From the NCBI GenBank assembly GCA_963930775.1, contig OZ005707.1:1674001-1738000 (forward strand): a stretch of 64,000 bases of DNA. The letters are read 5' to 3'. Below are positions 48,601 to 61,500 of this stretch, piece by piece (within the stretch, counting starts at the first letter, position 1; the number at the start of each line of letters is the position of its first letter). The notes under the pieces are model-generated. The model was not told the DNA's origin. It ran no database searches and saw only the letters and a program-made list of their open reading frames with translations. The translations under genes and the position numbers were made by a program. Source of the DNA: Cliona cf. orientalis (taxonomy: Eukaryota; Porifera; Demospongiae; Clionaida; Clionaidae).

Positions 48601-49842
48601 CATTGTAACAATCTTTACTAATGTTTCGCTAAGCTTTGACACTTGTACATACATTGTCAATGTTTTTACAGCTATTTTAGAATTATTGATGTACCAAATC
48701 GTTAATTTAGGTACACCTATTTTGTTGGCTTGATGTCACAATAAGCACGATGTTTCATATACGTTAGCTATTATTGATTTCTAACAATGTCATAGATATT
48801 GATGAATGCATGATGGAAGACATCTGTGATGAGTTTGTCAGCTGTACTGTCACCGAGGGTGCCTACGAGTGCCAGTGCACTCTAGGAGATGGATTAAATT
48901 GCATCAATAGTGAGTTCAGAGGGCAGTTTTGTTGCATAATAATATTATTAGGGAATACAATAATTTTTTACAGGTTAATGCACCATGCCCTGTGGTTCCT
49001 CGGCCTTATAGAAGGATGTAGTATGGTAAAAGGTCACTATGTGTATGCATGTACAGTGACCCTTTACCATACTAGGCTACAATAATAATATTCCGTGCCA
49101 AACTTCATCTTTTCATGTTCAACAAATTTAATAGTATTATCTATTATTATAATTGTACATCCCTTGGGGTCATCTCCTGTAATTTAATCTGAACTAATCA
49201 CTAATAGGAGATGATGAAGATACTTCAAGTTCTTCCACAAAGAGGAAATCTAAGAAGACACGCACAATGACTTCCGGTTCAGGACGCTCTCGATCAACAC
49301 GATCCACCTCCCGTCGACGCTCAAGGATTAGCAAGTGCACACCAAAGAAAAGGATGAAGGGTCTGTGTGGTCTGATGGATGATAAGTGTGGCATTGAAGA
49401 AATGAATGACTGTAGGAGCTATGTCCAATGCATAAACTTACCGGGCAGCTTTAAATGCGAATGCACCTGTCCCATAAGTGAGTACCGTATACTAAATGGC
49501 AATATGAAAGTAGACACTGCATGTGTGCATAGTGCTTTGATTAAACCACCATTGTCCAATAGATAACGCGGCTACCTAGTCTCACATGGGGCAGCAGCTC
49601 TCCTCCTTGTGAATCAAATTTTCTTTCATAAGGGGAGAGCCCAGTGAGGCTAGTAGCTCTGAATGAATTTTAGCTCACTAGCAAATTAATACTGTAACAA
49701 TGATTATTTCTTAATTTTAGTGGATGATACCAGAGGTACTAAGAGAACAAGATCTTCAACTACCAAGGATACTAAAAGCACAAAGTCTACAAAGAAAACT
49801 AAACCAGGTCCACGATCTAAACCTGGTAAAACTCCCAGGTGA
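42601..49842 (+). CDS. AF-1: secreted aggregation-factor-like protein, 5 Calx-beta + EGF + basic tail
   Basis: Exons: 42601-42652, 42905-43063, 43269-43406, 43802-44002, 44123-44272, 44515-44721, 45090-45242, 45711-45920, 46080-46232, 46442-46636, 46709-46864, 47217-47441, 47837-47941, 48796-48909, 49208-49477, 49721-49842. The sum is 2610 nt, 869 aa. Residues 1-17 are a signal peptide (MSVLFLVVCTVASGLLQ) and 18-70 a Cys-rich module. Residues 71-666 hold five Calx-beta domains, each split over two phase-1 exons, with the second half ending in the acidic DxD/DDD calcium-site strand. Three EGF-like modules (667-701, 702-739 and the end of 740-829) and Lys/Arg-rich segments follow. No membrane segment is seen. 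It is probably an extracellular adhesive matrix protein, but it lacks the VWD and Wreath-like parts of AF-2. Exons 10-11 are the likely source of the fragments in the receptor array. Confidence 0.87.
42905..43063 (+). other. Cys-rich N-terminal module of AF-1
   Basis: A 159-nt phase-1 exon with pattern C-x6-C-x-GDDLG...CCIDNPRGLSY.VPG.E.C..C. An exon of identical length with the same core follows the AF-2 signal peptide. AF-3 lacks it. Eight cysteine positions suggest a small disulfide-bonded domain. I cannot name the family. Confidence 0.75.
43469..43496. repeat. Poly-G tract in AF-1 intron 3
   Basis: About 20 consecutive G residues. Expected to be length-variable and error-prone in sequencing. 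No function is implied. Confidence 0.7.
47837..49842 (+). other. EGF-like and basic C-terminal part of AF-1
   Basis: The 47837-47941 exon is a short EGF-like unit ending CMCREGFAGDGITNC. The 48796-48909 exon starts DIDEC, the calcium-binding EGF signature. The 49208-49477 exon has a long Arg/Ser/Lys segment (SGSGRSRSTRSTSRRRSR) and then a six-Cys EGF. The last exon is a Lys/Thr/Arg tail (KSTKSTKKTKPGPRSKPGK). The basic stretches could bind acidic glycans, which is inference. Confidence 0.8.
47942..48795 (+). other. Intron 13 of AF-1
   Basis: An 854-nt AT-rich intron between the first two EGF exons. No further exon, RNA gene or element is recognised. Confidence 0.5.
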
Positions 49843-50380
49843 AACTCCCAGGTGAACCATCAAGATTTATAATCAACTCAATCTTCTGTAGTGTTCTTGT
49901 ATTTAATATTTGCAGCTAATTTTTATAGCTAGATCTACTTCATTTGCCGCAATTCTGTCATAGACTAGTACAGTATCACATCACTATCATTATTGCCATG
50001 ACAATGAATGCAAATAATATTATATCATTAGATTATAGATTTTGTTATCTATATCATACAGTTAAAATTAATGTAGCTGCATGCGCAAGATCAGGATATC
50101 ACCTTGAGAAAGAGGAAGTCTTAATTTCCTTACTTGCGGTGGGTGGGGCAAAGGGAGATCTACTCCGCCCCCAATTATTTGCATTCCATTCTACACCCAC
50201 GCATTTAGCCATAGCTATATTAAACGCGCTGCATTGGTTTTTTTTATCCAGATGTTGGGCTCGGACTAGGTCTGTAGTGCCAGCTATCTAAACTGATTTA
50301 GCAGCTCAATAGTACCACAGTACGGGACCAACATTTGATTTCTGTAGTCATTTGAAAGTGTGGACAACTATCAGCCGGAA
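49843..50380. promoter_or_regulatory. Intergenic region AF-1 / AF-2
   Basis: 538 bp separating two co-directional genes. It contains a GC-rich patch (GGTGGGGC, TCCGCCCCC) and an ATTTGCAT octamer at 50177-50184, the POU-factor consensus, about 200 bp before the AF-2 ATG. The promoter role is inferred from position. Confidence 0.4.
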
Positions 50381-53300
50381 ATGAATCTGTCACTGGTAGC
50401 TCTTCTAATCTCTTCACTATCAGGTACAGTGTATACAAAAAGCATGCACAGGCTATAGTTTTAATGATCACAGCCCTGTGTGTCAGGTAGCATGCTTGAC
50501 ATCATTGTGTTTCATGTGCCATTTCCTCTGTTGATTGGCAAATGCATTCATGAATGCAGTGATCTCAGTGAAAGCTCAGCGGCAGGTCGTTTGCAGAGCC
50601 AGTGTCAATTGCAATGGACAACCAGGTGATGATCTGGGAGAAATGACAGACAGCGAATGCTGCATTGACAATCCAAATGGTCTCGCCTATTCAGTACCGG
50701 GTGAGGAGAGCTGTACTCCCTGCATTGGTGAGTCAGAGTAGCAACAGTCCATGTGTCCGGACTATGCATAATTATGTATGATGTCACTGTATATAGCCAT
50801 TTAATTATTGTTTATTGTCTGTTTCTTATAGTCTTTGGATTCCTGCAAGACTCATTTGCTGGAGCAGAGCAAGGGCCGGGTTACACGGTGGACGTGGGCT
50901 ACCAGAAAGGTGCTGAGCAAGCTCAAGCGAACTTGATACTAAGTGTTGTGAGCATTCCAGGCACAGCAAGTGAGCAGATTTAATGTTAGTGTATATAGCA
51001 TTTTCCCATGAGTATCTATGTGAGTCTTTATGCACTGTAATCAATTTAGTGGCTAATATCCCTCGTTACTATATACATTCCAATAATTGTAGACAATATC
51101 ATAATTATAATATTATTATTAAATTTCTCTTATCAAGCCAAGTGACACTTAGTGCTACATGTACCAATAAATCAAATTTATAATTGCAGGAGAGGGAGCT
51201 GCGTTTGACTATACAGTGAATACCCTCCAAGCTAGGCTTTTCTTTGAATCTCCCAATGAGCGTGCCTCAGTGGTGTTCACCTTCCGTGTTGACACAATTG
51301 CTCAAGAATCTAATGAGACGTTACAACTCAGGCTGGAGCCGGTTACACCTTTGCCCCTACTTTCTGAATTCATCTTCAGAGATACTATCGATATGGTCAT
51401 CATCGACAGTGACAGTAAGATATTGATAGCAAATCTCTTTATATGACTGTGCATATTATAATATGATGTGAATCAGCTGTGCAGATCTCATTCACTGAGG
51501 ACGATTTTCGAGCAAATGAGCAGGACCTACAAATGCCAGTTTTAGTGACCAAAGACATACGGATTGCTAATCCGATTGTGCTAGATGTTGTTCCACTTAC
51601 TGTACAGCAAGCACGAGAAAGCATGCCACTTCTCCTGCCACAAAACATACCTGACAATAATCTCTTCTCTCCCCCTTATGCTGGTGAATTTTTTAGTTAC
51701 TACACTTTAGAATTTTTATCTTTATGGACCGGTTTTATTACATTATTAGATCTGAATGACTTCAACGATACTGTGATAAGGATCGTATTTGAAGCAGATG
51801 AGGATTTAGCTGTTAATGATATGAGTGCACCCATTGCCATCTATGACGATCCCATAAATGAAGCAGCAGAACAGGCCTTTATCGTCCAGCTTAAACTCAT
51901 TAGTAGCACAAATTCACTGAGTGATCTTACTGAACGACCGGCCAGCCTTTGTAGGATTATCGACAATGATCGTAAGTACAACCTATGATTTACTTGTTAA
52001 TTCTCGACACTCTATAATATAATTTATGCATATGCAGCAATTAGAATTGGATTTGAGCTGGGCCGATATGAATTCTTGGAACCACAATTTGAAGAATTTA
52101 TTGATAATCAATTTGTACCGGACTCTGGCCTACCTATCAATGGTCCTGTCTATCTTGCTAAGGAGAACAATGTGATAACCGAACAGACGTTTCAAATCAT
52201 ATTCCAGATTTCCAACGTAGCTCCTCCTGGTGAAGGGATTCAGCCAGCCACCCCCGATGTAGACTATCAAGCAAGCCAAACATCGATAATTAATTTCCCA
52301 CCCACAGATCAAAGGCTAGATTTTCCATTCACCTTATTTACCGACGATAATCCAGAAGACACTGAGGCATTTCAAATTGGTTCCACTCCTAGCACTCAAA
52401 TTGGGCCAATATATCAAGCCCCCAGTGTCTTCTTTCCACAAACCTTTGTTATCATTCAGGATGATGATGGTGAATAATATATTACAAATGCATGTCATGG
52501 CATGTGTACTTTGTTGCATCTATGTATAGATACTGCATGCTGTTGGATCAAGTTGGCCAGTGTCAGTCATGAAACTGACTTTTTGGATTAGTCCATAGAG
52601 AAAGCACCAAAGCCCCTTCTTATCCCATTGTTTCTTTCCATGTGATTTTTCTTTCTTTTTTTCAGTTGTGCCAATTGTCATTGGATTTGAAGAGACCCAG
52701 TATATCGTTGATGAATCTATTGGATCTGTGGAGGTATTTGTTAGTGTCTCTATGCCGGATGGTGGTCAGATGCTGGTGGGAGGGATTTCTCTTGTCATTC
52801 AAAGTGTTGCTGGCTCAGCTGGTAAGGATTACCTTATAATTTTGAGGGTATTTCTATCGTAGATAGGCTAATGTTTACTGCATGTGTGCATAATATTATT
52901 TCTTGAATTGGTGTTTGCCAATAATAATAATATTATGAGACCCTTAAAAAGCTATTTTCCGTTACGTGGTATTTTAGTTTACTCATCAAAATAATTATTC
53001 CTCTCTGCTCTGCAGTGGGTGGAGAAGATTACATTGAGATAAATGCTGAAACACTTGATCAACTTCTTGAGTTCAATGATGCCAATCGCAGGTTGTCATT
53101 CAATGTGTCAATCATTAACGACAACCTATCAGAGATGGGAGAAGACTTTCAGCTGGAGTTGGGGTTTGATACGTTTTTTGGTGATCCACCTTCAGGAGTG
53201 ACGCTAAGTCCCAATGTAACGACAATCACCATTAATGATGATGACGATGTCTCTGGTATGTAAGAGAACACTATAGGAAGATTATTGCCACACACAGTGT

Positions 53301-56300
53301 GTATTTATTGATCTCTAGTTAGAAATCAGGTGGTGGAATTGAGATATGACTAAATCGACCTTGAATGTGCCCATAATGTTAAAGTAGTCCCACATGTGCA
53401 TACACACCAGTGCCCTGTGGCTATATAGCATGTAACAGTAGCCAACCCAATAATTTACTTACACTTAGCTCTTTTTTCACACATCTGAAGAAGTGGAGGA
53501 GGCGTACAGTTGGCTTCATCAATTAGGGATAGCTTTGTAGCAATTGGAGGCTTGTTGCAGTTGTCTGTTCTGTGGTTTGTGGGCATTTGGGAGAGAGCTA
53601 ATTCTCATTAGTAGCTGCTATTTGTAAGTTGTGGCTGACTTTGCTGGGGCTCATCTGGGAGCATCCCCAGACTATGTTGCTCTATATCTATACAAACAAT
53701 TGCAGGATATGAAGGTCCATTATGACATTGTCCTAGTGCTTGCTTCTATAATCAATACAGTAACTGTAACGTAATAATAATCATCACTGCCTATAATAAT
53801 CATCACTGCCTAACAGGCTAGGTAATGCAAATACCCTGATCTTTAACTATGGTCTATATACAACAATCATGTGGAGTGGTTAGGGTGCCTTTCATCTTTA
53901 TGGCTTAGCCACATTGTAACATAATATGTTACCAAAGACTCTTAATGGGCTACTGTACTTCAACATTGTGTCATATCATTTTACCTCGTTCATACATGCA
54001 TTCAAGAGTCTTGCTATAATATATTGCTCTCTTCTGCAGGGATACCTAGGATTTCATTTGAAAGCGACTCATATACTGTGGATGAAAGTGACGATTATGT
54101 AGAGGTGTGCTTTTTCACCAACACCGGTCACACAGAGGCAATTGATGTAGAGATTGCACCAGTAATGAAAGGGGTTGACGCTCCAGCTGCAGGTAATTAT
54201 TATTCCTTAGCTAACATTGTGTCAATCATTGGAGCACTGAGTTACCACTGATCCTGATTTCTCTCCTTAATAGGTGACAGTGATTTTGAGTCAACGCCAA
54301 TAACGCGGACATTTGAGGCATCATCAACTGGCAGTATGCTCTGTGTGAATATTACTATTATTGGAGACACTATCTACGAGGGTGATGAACAGTTCTTAGT
54401 GACCTTTGGGAACCTCCCCAACAGTCAAGCTGGGGTTGGGCCCTTCACTCAGGCTTGTATCACCATAAGGGATGAGGACGGTCAGTTAATAACGTATTAT
54501 TTAGCAATTTGTGTTCAAAACAGCTGCAGATGGTGACAAATTATTATGGAACTTTTAGAGATGCTTGATCCATTAAATTAATTTGTAAAGGTCACTGGAC
54601 GAAGCCGGAAAGAATTATAGCAGTGCATGAGCTGTTCACACGCCACATGTTTGTCATGTGCCAGTTCTACAGCTGTTAATTATTTGCTGTCCGTGTTGTT
54701 AATTATGAGGATTGAATTATCCATAGGAGATACTCTATCTTATTGCATTGCACATAATAGTATATAATAATAATATACAGATACAGCAACTAATGTCCAT
54801 CACATTCAACACATATTTATACATTTGTACACACTACGCATCACAGTTCCAGAATTCATCATTGGGCCAACCATAACAGTGAATGAATCCACACCTGACG
54901 TAGAAATATGTGTTTCCACCAGTAGTCCTCTAGCCCCGGGCATAAATATTACTGTCACGGCTGAGACGGGAATGAAGAATGGAGCAATGTATCAAGCCAC
55001 TGGTAAGATTTTTGAAATTTAATAACCCTATTTGAATTCCAATGCTGGGATTCATTTTAAACTTGCGGCTAGCCAGTGGCACTAATTGTCAAGATTCATC
55101 AATGGGCAGCAGATGTTCCCAAAATCTAACTCTTTGATCCTATTTCTAGAAGTATAATATGTACGTACTAACTTGATAACCTGTATGTTATTCTTATGCG
55201 TCACTGAATACTGTACATATAAAGTGAGGTTGAAATATCTCGTGGATCAGAATAATACTACGGGGTATTATAAATAACATGTGGCCACAAGTTTTCTCCC
55301 AAATCAATAGTCTGATGATATATAATTATATTAAAGTGTGGTTTTCCAGCATGAAAGATTTACTGAAACGAAATGGTATTTTCTGCAGCTGATTTTGACT
55401 ATGCCTCAACTACTGTCATGCTGACCTTTGTACCGACTGATGAAGGAACACAGACCATGTGTTTCAATGTAATGATCATTGACGACTCTCTGGGAAATGA
55501 ACAAGATGAGCAGTTGTCTGTGACGATCACTAATGCTGTCCCAGCGGGAAGTGTGGACTCAGAAGCTTGCGTAACAATCGTTGACAATGATAGTGAGTCA
55601 AATTGAGGTACTCCATATTGGAAAATTGATCATTCTAAATTTTCTATTCAATTTTAGCTCCTGAAGTGGAATGGGTGTTCCCCAACGTAACGATTCCTGA
55701 AGGCGAGAATGAAACAGTGTGCTTTATGACCGACATAGGCACAGCAACTCCTTACGATGTTATGATAGGCTCTCGTCCAAAGGGTCAAAATCCAGCTTCA
55801 AGTAAATTAATATTGTCTGAGTAACATCTGTACTTAGATAATACCAATATGAACTGATTAATGCAGGTGATGACTATGATATTTTACAAGCATCTCTAAC
55901 AATCACCGTACCTGTATCAGATAGTGGAGCCCTTTTCTGTATCGATCTGTTTGCTATTGATGACAGCGAGCTTGAAAATGACGAGCAGCTGGAACTCATT
56001 TTTCAAAACCTTCCAAATGAGTTTGCAACTGTTGGTGATATTGATACAGTCTGTGTTACAATTACTGATGGTAAGTGATGTGCTACATGCCCTAGTAGAT
56101 ATTACAACAGCTTCATTATGATGTGTTTTTAACTTTATATAGTCAATGCTTAGATAGTGATATTCAACATGTTATATGAGCAACAATAGAAATCAGCACC
56201 ATTACTAATCTGGACTCCCAGTAGTGTATAATGTCTCTAGTACTAAACTAAATTTCACCACAGCTCCACCCCCTACCACACCTCCTCCTCCTACCACACC

Positions 56301-58299
56301 CCCTACCACGCCTCCACCTCCCACCACACCTCCACCCCCTACCACGCCTCCTCCTCCTACCACACCCCCTACCACACCTCCACCCCCTACCACGCCTCCT
56401 CCTCCCACCACACCTCCACCCCCTACCACGCCTCCACCGCCCACCACACCTCCACCCCCTACCACGCCTCCACCTCCCACCACACCTCCACCCCCTACCA
56501 CGCCTCCACCGCCCACCACACCTCCACCCCCTACCACGCCTCCACCTCCCACCACACCTCCACCCCCTACCACGCCTCCACCTCCGGTTGACGTCATGAT
56601 GTGTCAAATCACCGAACCTCTTCGTATTCAGCCCTATACCAGAAGCTCAATGTATGGTTTTATGGGAACATGTGAGCACATTGCTACCAGTTCTTGTGAG
56701 TCCATACATGGTTTTGATGTGAGAGTGACAGTGGATTTCTTGACGGAATCTCTGGAGAATGGAGCCGTGGGTCTGCATGTGAACAATTTACGCTATGTCA
56801 GCAGAGAAGATGGGTCTTTTGATGATGGCGGGCAGACACCACTATCATCTACTCCATCTAGTGCTGAGTATTCTGCTGGTGGGGGTACTCTTGTGCGTGT
56901 GAGCATGGGTCCGGGGCAGACTAACATCACATTTGATTCCAACACTACTTCAAGTGATCCTCTGGATACCGATATCGACATTATCCATAACTGGGGTAAG
57001 TAATACTGTAAAATGCTGTCACGATAGTACAGTCATATCAGATTCTATATTTTGTGAAAATGATCATGATGTACTTCTGACTCTTCATAGGTGATGTTAA
57101 TCCTACCATTCTCATCAGCATTCGTACTTCAAACAACAGTGCAATATCTGACTTTTGTGGTCTCTGTGGCTCTCGCTCAGGCAGCCTCCTGAGAAGGGAT
57201 GGCACAGTGGCCAACATGATGAACATGACGCAGGTTCAAGCGTTTGCTCAAAGCTATCTGGTTGAACCAAGGGACCAAATACTACGACCCCAGAGGAGGG
57301 AGTGTGGTAAGTAAGGTATTATAGTAGCTACTGGAACAATTACGTCATTAAATTTCTTCCTCAATATCTTTAGGAACTATCCGAAATGATACCGTTATTG
57401 GTGATCCACTTTATGCTGCACCTGTCTATTCTGAAGACGGCAAGGAGTACAGTCTCTGTTATGAGGTGTTTGGCCGGGCAAATTCCACATTTAATCTTGT
57501 GTCTGATACCTGTGTCAATGTGAATGCTCGCTATGCACCAATGGATAATCCAGAGGAAGGGAATATCATCAGAGCTGTTGGTGTCCGAGCTAGGGGATTG
57601 AGTGATAGCTCTTGCCACAACATCCGTGTTGATCTGGAAGGCTGTTCAGCAACTGTTGAAACACCTGATGGTAACTCACAGTCATTGGCTAGCATGGAGA
57701 GGTTTGAGAGCGACGGTATTTCAGTGCGAAAGTATCCAAACCGAGTGCGTATCTCTGCTCCCAACTGTGAGAATGTCATGCTAGTGATGTGGGTGATCTG
57801 TGAGAACAGAAATAATCAAGACATGATAAAGTTTGTCATCGCCAGGGGAGTGAACCTTAGACCTTCTTCACATGGACTGCTTGGTATGTAGATAGCACAT
57901 ATCTGAGTGAAGTATAATAATCATATCAAAATTTTACTATTAATTCTTGCAGGTCAATTTTGGAATGTACCAGTGACTTTTGTTAAGTATGCTGGTAATA
58001 ATACAAACTTGCCTCCAGATTTGTTGGAGGAAAAGGACAACTTCTACATTGTTACTGTACAGCCCTGGGATGATTCTTCCCCTTCAAGGTCATTCCCGGG
58101 AATATTCTTCTCTCAAAAGTGGGACAACAGTGCAGGTCCTTGTCTTTATGTTGGAAATGCTCAAGGAGGACCCAGCTATGAAGTGAAGGACCCAAATGAT
58201 TCCGTGATCGAGGGAGATCATCTCGATTACCTCATTCCAAGTGAAGATGTGTTTGAGACGGAGTATAAATTTACTCAATTTGATGAAGGGAGGTGCTAA
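50381..58299 (+). CDS. AF-2: aggregation-factor core protein, 7 Calx-beta + Pro/Thr repeat + VWD + Wreath-like end
   Basis: Exons: 50381-50423, 50569-50727, 50832-50969, 51190-51414, 51477-51971, 52038-52469, 52666-52821, 53016-53255, 54040-54192, 54274-54480, 54847-55002, 55389-55592, 55658-55801, 55867-56070, 56264-56995, 57091-57306, 57374-57883, 57953-58299. The sum is 4761 nt, 1586 aa. The signal peptide is MNLSLVALLISSLS. A Cys-rich module (15-67) precedes seven Calx-beta domains (68-985), two of them enlarged in single exons. A Pro/Thr linker (about 986-1092), a VWD domain (to about 1301) and a C-terminal region (1302-1586) follow. Calx-beta, VWD and Wreath together are the hallmark of sponge AF proteins, whose core rings mediate species- and individual-specific cell adhesion. 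This is the strongest taxon marker in the window. Confidence 0.87.
53256..54039 (+). other. Intron 8 of AF-2
   Basis: A 784-nt intron between Calx-beta units four and five. It has a short direct repeat around 53776-53815 (AATAATCATCACTGCCTA). No exon is recognised. Confidence 0.5.
56264..56585 (+). repeat. 18-bp coding minisatellite, PPPPTT repeat of AF-2
   Basis: About 17 hexapeptide units of PPPPTT (two are shortened to PPTT) coded by near-identical 18-bp repeats such as CCTCCACCCCCTACCACG. It links the Calx-beta array to the VWD domain and should be an extended, O-glycosylated, mucin-like spacer. Copy number is likely to differ between alleles. Confidence 0.92.
56586..57306 (+). other. 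VWD domain of AF-2
   Basis: The second half of exon 15 plus exon 16. It shows the VWD start (CQITEPLRIQPY...GFMGTCEH), a conserved FDVRVTVDF strand and, 57172-57198, the CGLCG motif that closes VWD domains. It may support multimerisation. The start is fused in one exon with the Pro/Thr repeat. Confidence 0.82.
57374..58299 (+). other. C-terminal Wreath-like region of AF-2
   Basis: Two large exons encoding about 285 residues with scattered cysteines, ending FDEGRC and a stop. The position after VWD at the C terminus is that of the Wreath domain in sponge AF proteins, which forms the ring of the complex. Assignment rests on architecture, because I cannot run a profile search. Confidence 0.6.
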
Positions 58300-58576
58300 G
58301 TGGACAGTCATAGTTAATTATTAGATCGTCCCATGGCTAGAATGGTAAACATCTCAGGCTAGAACTCTAAAAAGAACTGTATCAATCATGCAGTATCATG
58401 ATAGTGTAGATTGTTATTCCATCAGCTCAGATCTCTTTATCCCGCGCGCTGCCAACGGCTAGCTTGCACTGCGCATGCGCATTTCAAATACGCTGGTGGG
58501 CGCAGGCATGGGGCGGGGCTCGTGACGGAAGAATGCGTCGTCCGCTGGTGTAGGACACTCAGATCAATTGTGGCTG
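58300..58576. promoter_or_regulatory. Promoter region of AF-3
   Basis: Short CpG-rich island in AT-rich DNA. It holds the palindrome TGCGCATGCGCA (58470-58481, NRF1-type) and a GGGGCGGGGC GC box (58510-58519), about 100 and 60 bp before the AF-3 ATG. This is typical of a TATA-less animal promoter; factor use is inferred. Confidence 0.5.
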
Positions 58577-61500
58577 ATGATGACTGGATATCTACTGCTT
58601 CTCTTGCTCTTTGCAGTAATTGTTAATGCTACTCCTGGACAAGTTCAAGGTTTCATTATGGTGGCTATATTATTGTATAAACTGCTGCTCTTTTAATAAG
58701 AAGAATAATCTATCAAACTATAGTAGCTATATACATTATAAAAATAAGATTTATGATCTGACGTCGACCTAGCTATAGATATACAATGCATGCTCTGATG
58801 ATCTCATAATGATGTACAGTTCTTGTTGGCCATGGTTGGACTGAATTCATATATATATTTAGATTGATGTTTCGAATTCGATCGGGTTTAGAGTGTATAT
58901 ACCACTAGTAAACAACTAGCACTGCCATCTGTTCCCCTGAATGACAAATAGTGATAAAATACGAACTACAGCACTGTTAATTTCTCCCTGGTATATGTAT
59001 ATGTAGCTACATTCTGGTCCTGTTTGTGCATTCCTTGTGGTTGACTTGTTTACCTCAAATCAAAACACTACTGGGTGCAATAGTACAAGTGTGCACCTGA
59101 TACCAATTATGTGCTACTATGGTATGCCACTGAACTGTTGGGTTCAACCTCAACTATGTAAGCTAATTATACGGATGATAAACAATGCCTAGACATTAAT
59201 TTTCGTGCCTTGTTTTAGCAATCTCTTTAATTCTTGGGTATGCAGAAAATTTGGGGCAATGATGATGTACCTATACGTAGCTAATTGATATAGATATCCG
59301 AGCTGATTTCCGTTTTGTGTTCACAGCTTCAACCGTTTCACTGGAAGCTGATAGTTACTCCATCTCTGAAGATATCGGCAATTTAACTGTTGTCATCATA
59401 AGAGAAGGCAACATTTCATTCCCTGTAGTGTTGCAGCTTGAAGCAAAGGGCATTAGTACTGATGATGGACTAGATTTGGACCTTCAGCCTACTCTTCAAG
59501 AAATTCAGCTTCTTTCTGAAGAGACAAGAAAGGAAGTAACAATTCAAATCGTTGATGATGAGCTACCTGAGGTCAACAAGTTATTTATCTTGTGTCTCTC
59601 TTATTTGGGAGCTGAAATGCTGACTCTGCAATTAACCGAGGCTAATGTTACTATACTTGATGACGATAGTAAGCACTGTGATTCTCACGATTCCCTCTTA
59701 TTAATTTTACTCTGCATGTTTCTTTTTAAGAATTTGAAATAGGATTTGAGGCAGTTGGTTATACAGCTGACGAGATGATGGGAAGGGTTACCCTCATCAT
59801 CAATTCTAGCATCCCCAATCCCGGACCAGATGAGATAATCCTCAGAATAACGACAATGGATGGAACAGCAATTGGTATCACTCCTAATTATAGTGATAAT
59901 GAATAATAGTAGAATGGTGATTCATAACCTCCTCTAATAGGATACCTAGTTTGAATGTAGGGCACCTTCAAGCACTGAATATGCATACCATTACTTTTAG
60001 AGTAACATCAAATTTTAGCTATCACAAGGTGTCCATTGCAGAGACTCCAGATTGGATCAGTGGGATCCCACTAGTATTGTAGCTCCAAGTTATCCATTCT
60101 GATAATGTTACCATTTTTGCTCATTAGCTGGAGAGGATTATCGGAGTGTGGACGACTATGTTATCTTTGCACCCATGGAGCAAGTGAGAGAGTATGATGT
60201 GGAGATTTTTGACGAGCAGAAAGTGGAGCCCAACCTGGAGATGTTCTTTGTTGTGCTAGAGTTTCTCCCAGACAGACTGAGAGAAAGAGTTCGTAATCCT
60301 GGTCTAACTCTGGGACAATCAATAGCTAGTATCTTTATCATAGACGCCAATAGTACGTAATTTGTAATTGTACTGAAGATACCAACACCTCATAATCAGT
60401 GATCGATCTGCATATTATTATAGCTAAAGTCCCAGAAAGTCCACAATACATACTTAGATAGTTATTAGTAACCTTCATCACCTATGATAATATTGTGGTT
60501 ATGGTCCCCCTTGATGTTTAATGCAATATGTTTCATTGTGAATGCACACAGCTGTGACCATGCAATTGGATCAAACTAGTGTTCGAGTTGATGAAACTTC
60601 AGGTGAAACTACCATTACAATTCTCAAGCAAGGCCAGTCGGAACTCAATGTTTCTCTCCAAGTTGATACAAGAGTAGATACTGCAACTGGTAAGAACAAT
60701 GCCAGGAATTCATATTATTGTTATGCTCACAAATTCTGTAGCAACTTGCTATAGCTTCAACATACACACCTAGTGTTCTTACGCATTCGTGTATCAATTC
60801 TTATAACTCATTAATATTTTTTGCTTGCATTTTTCCACCTTGCATGGTATGCACAAGGTCATGAGGTGGGTATATAATATAGTTGCTGATAATTTCAGTG
60901 TGTATAGCCATGCTTGTACAGCCTATGGGCAAATTTATTGCTATTTGTAGGTACACATGTCAAGTATTCACTTTTCACGTATTGGAACATACAGAAATTG
61001 CGGACTACATTCCAATACATCAGATGGTCATTTTCCAGCCACAAGACACGGAGTACAATGTGACAATACCAATCATTGATGACAGCGTTCTTGAAGATGA
61101 TGAGGCATTCTGGCTGGAGGTGAGTGTCCCAGAGGGTGAGCCTGTCACTCTTCTTCAACCAGGCCACAGAGCTGTGATCAAAATCCTCAATGATGATGGT
61201 AAATAATACATTTTTTATCAAGTTGTAACGTCCATGCTGATAATGCTAAAATTTCCCTCGATTATCCCGGGATATTAATGCCCATGCAGGCTTCTATTGA
61301 TACAAATGAGTCAGTATTATGATTCTAGCATACTACTTTAGTTGTACAGTTTCATTTTGAAAGCGAGATGTACTTCATTCGAGAGAACTCCAAGAATGCT
61401 ACCTTAGAGATAATCAAAGAGGGATCAAATGACATTCCAGTGATAATCGCCATAGAAACTCAGTCTCTGGAAGCAAAAGGTTGCATGGTGTATATATACA

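Noticed and set aside
56205-56607. Minus-strand frames rich in GGGVVGG or GRGWRCG across the Pro/Thr repeat
   Set aside because: They are antisense shadows of the PPPPTT minisatellite in AF-2 and have no independent support.
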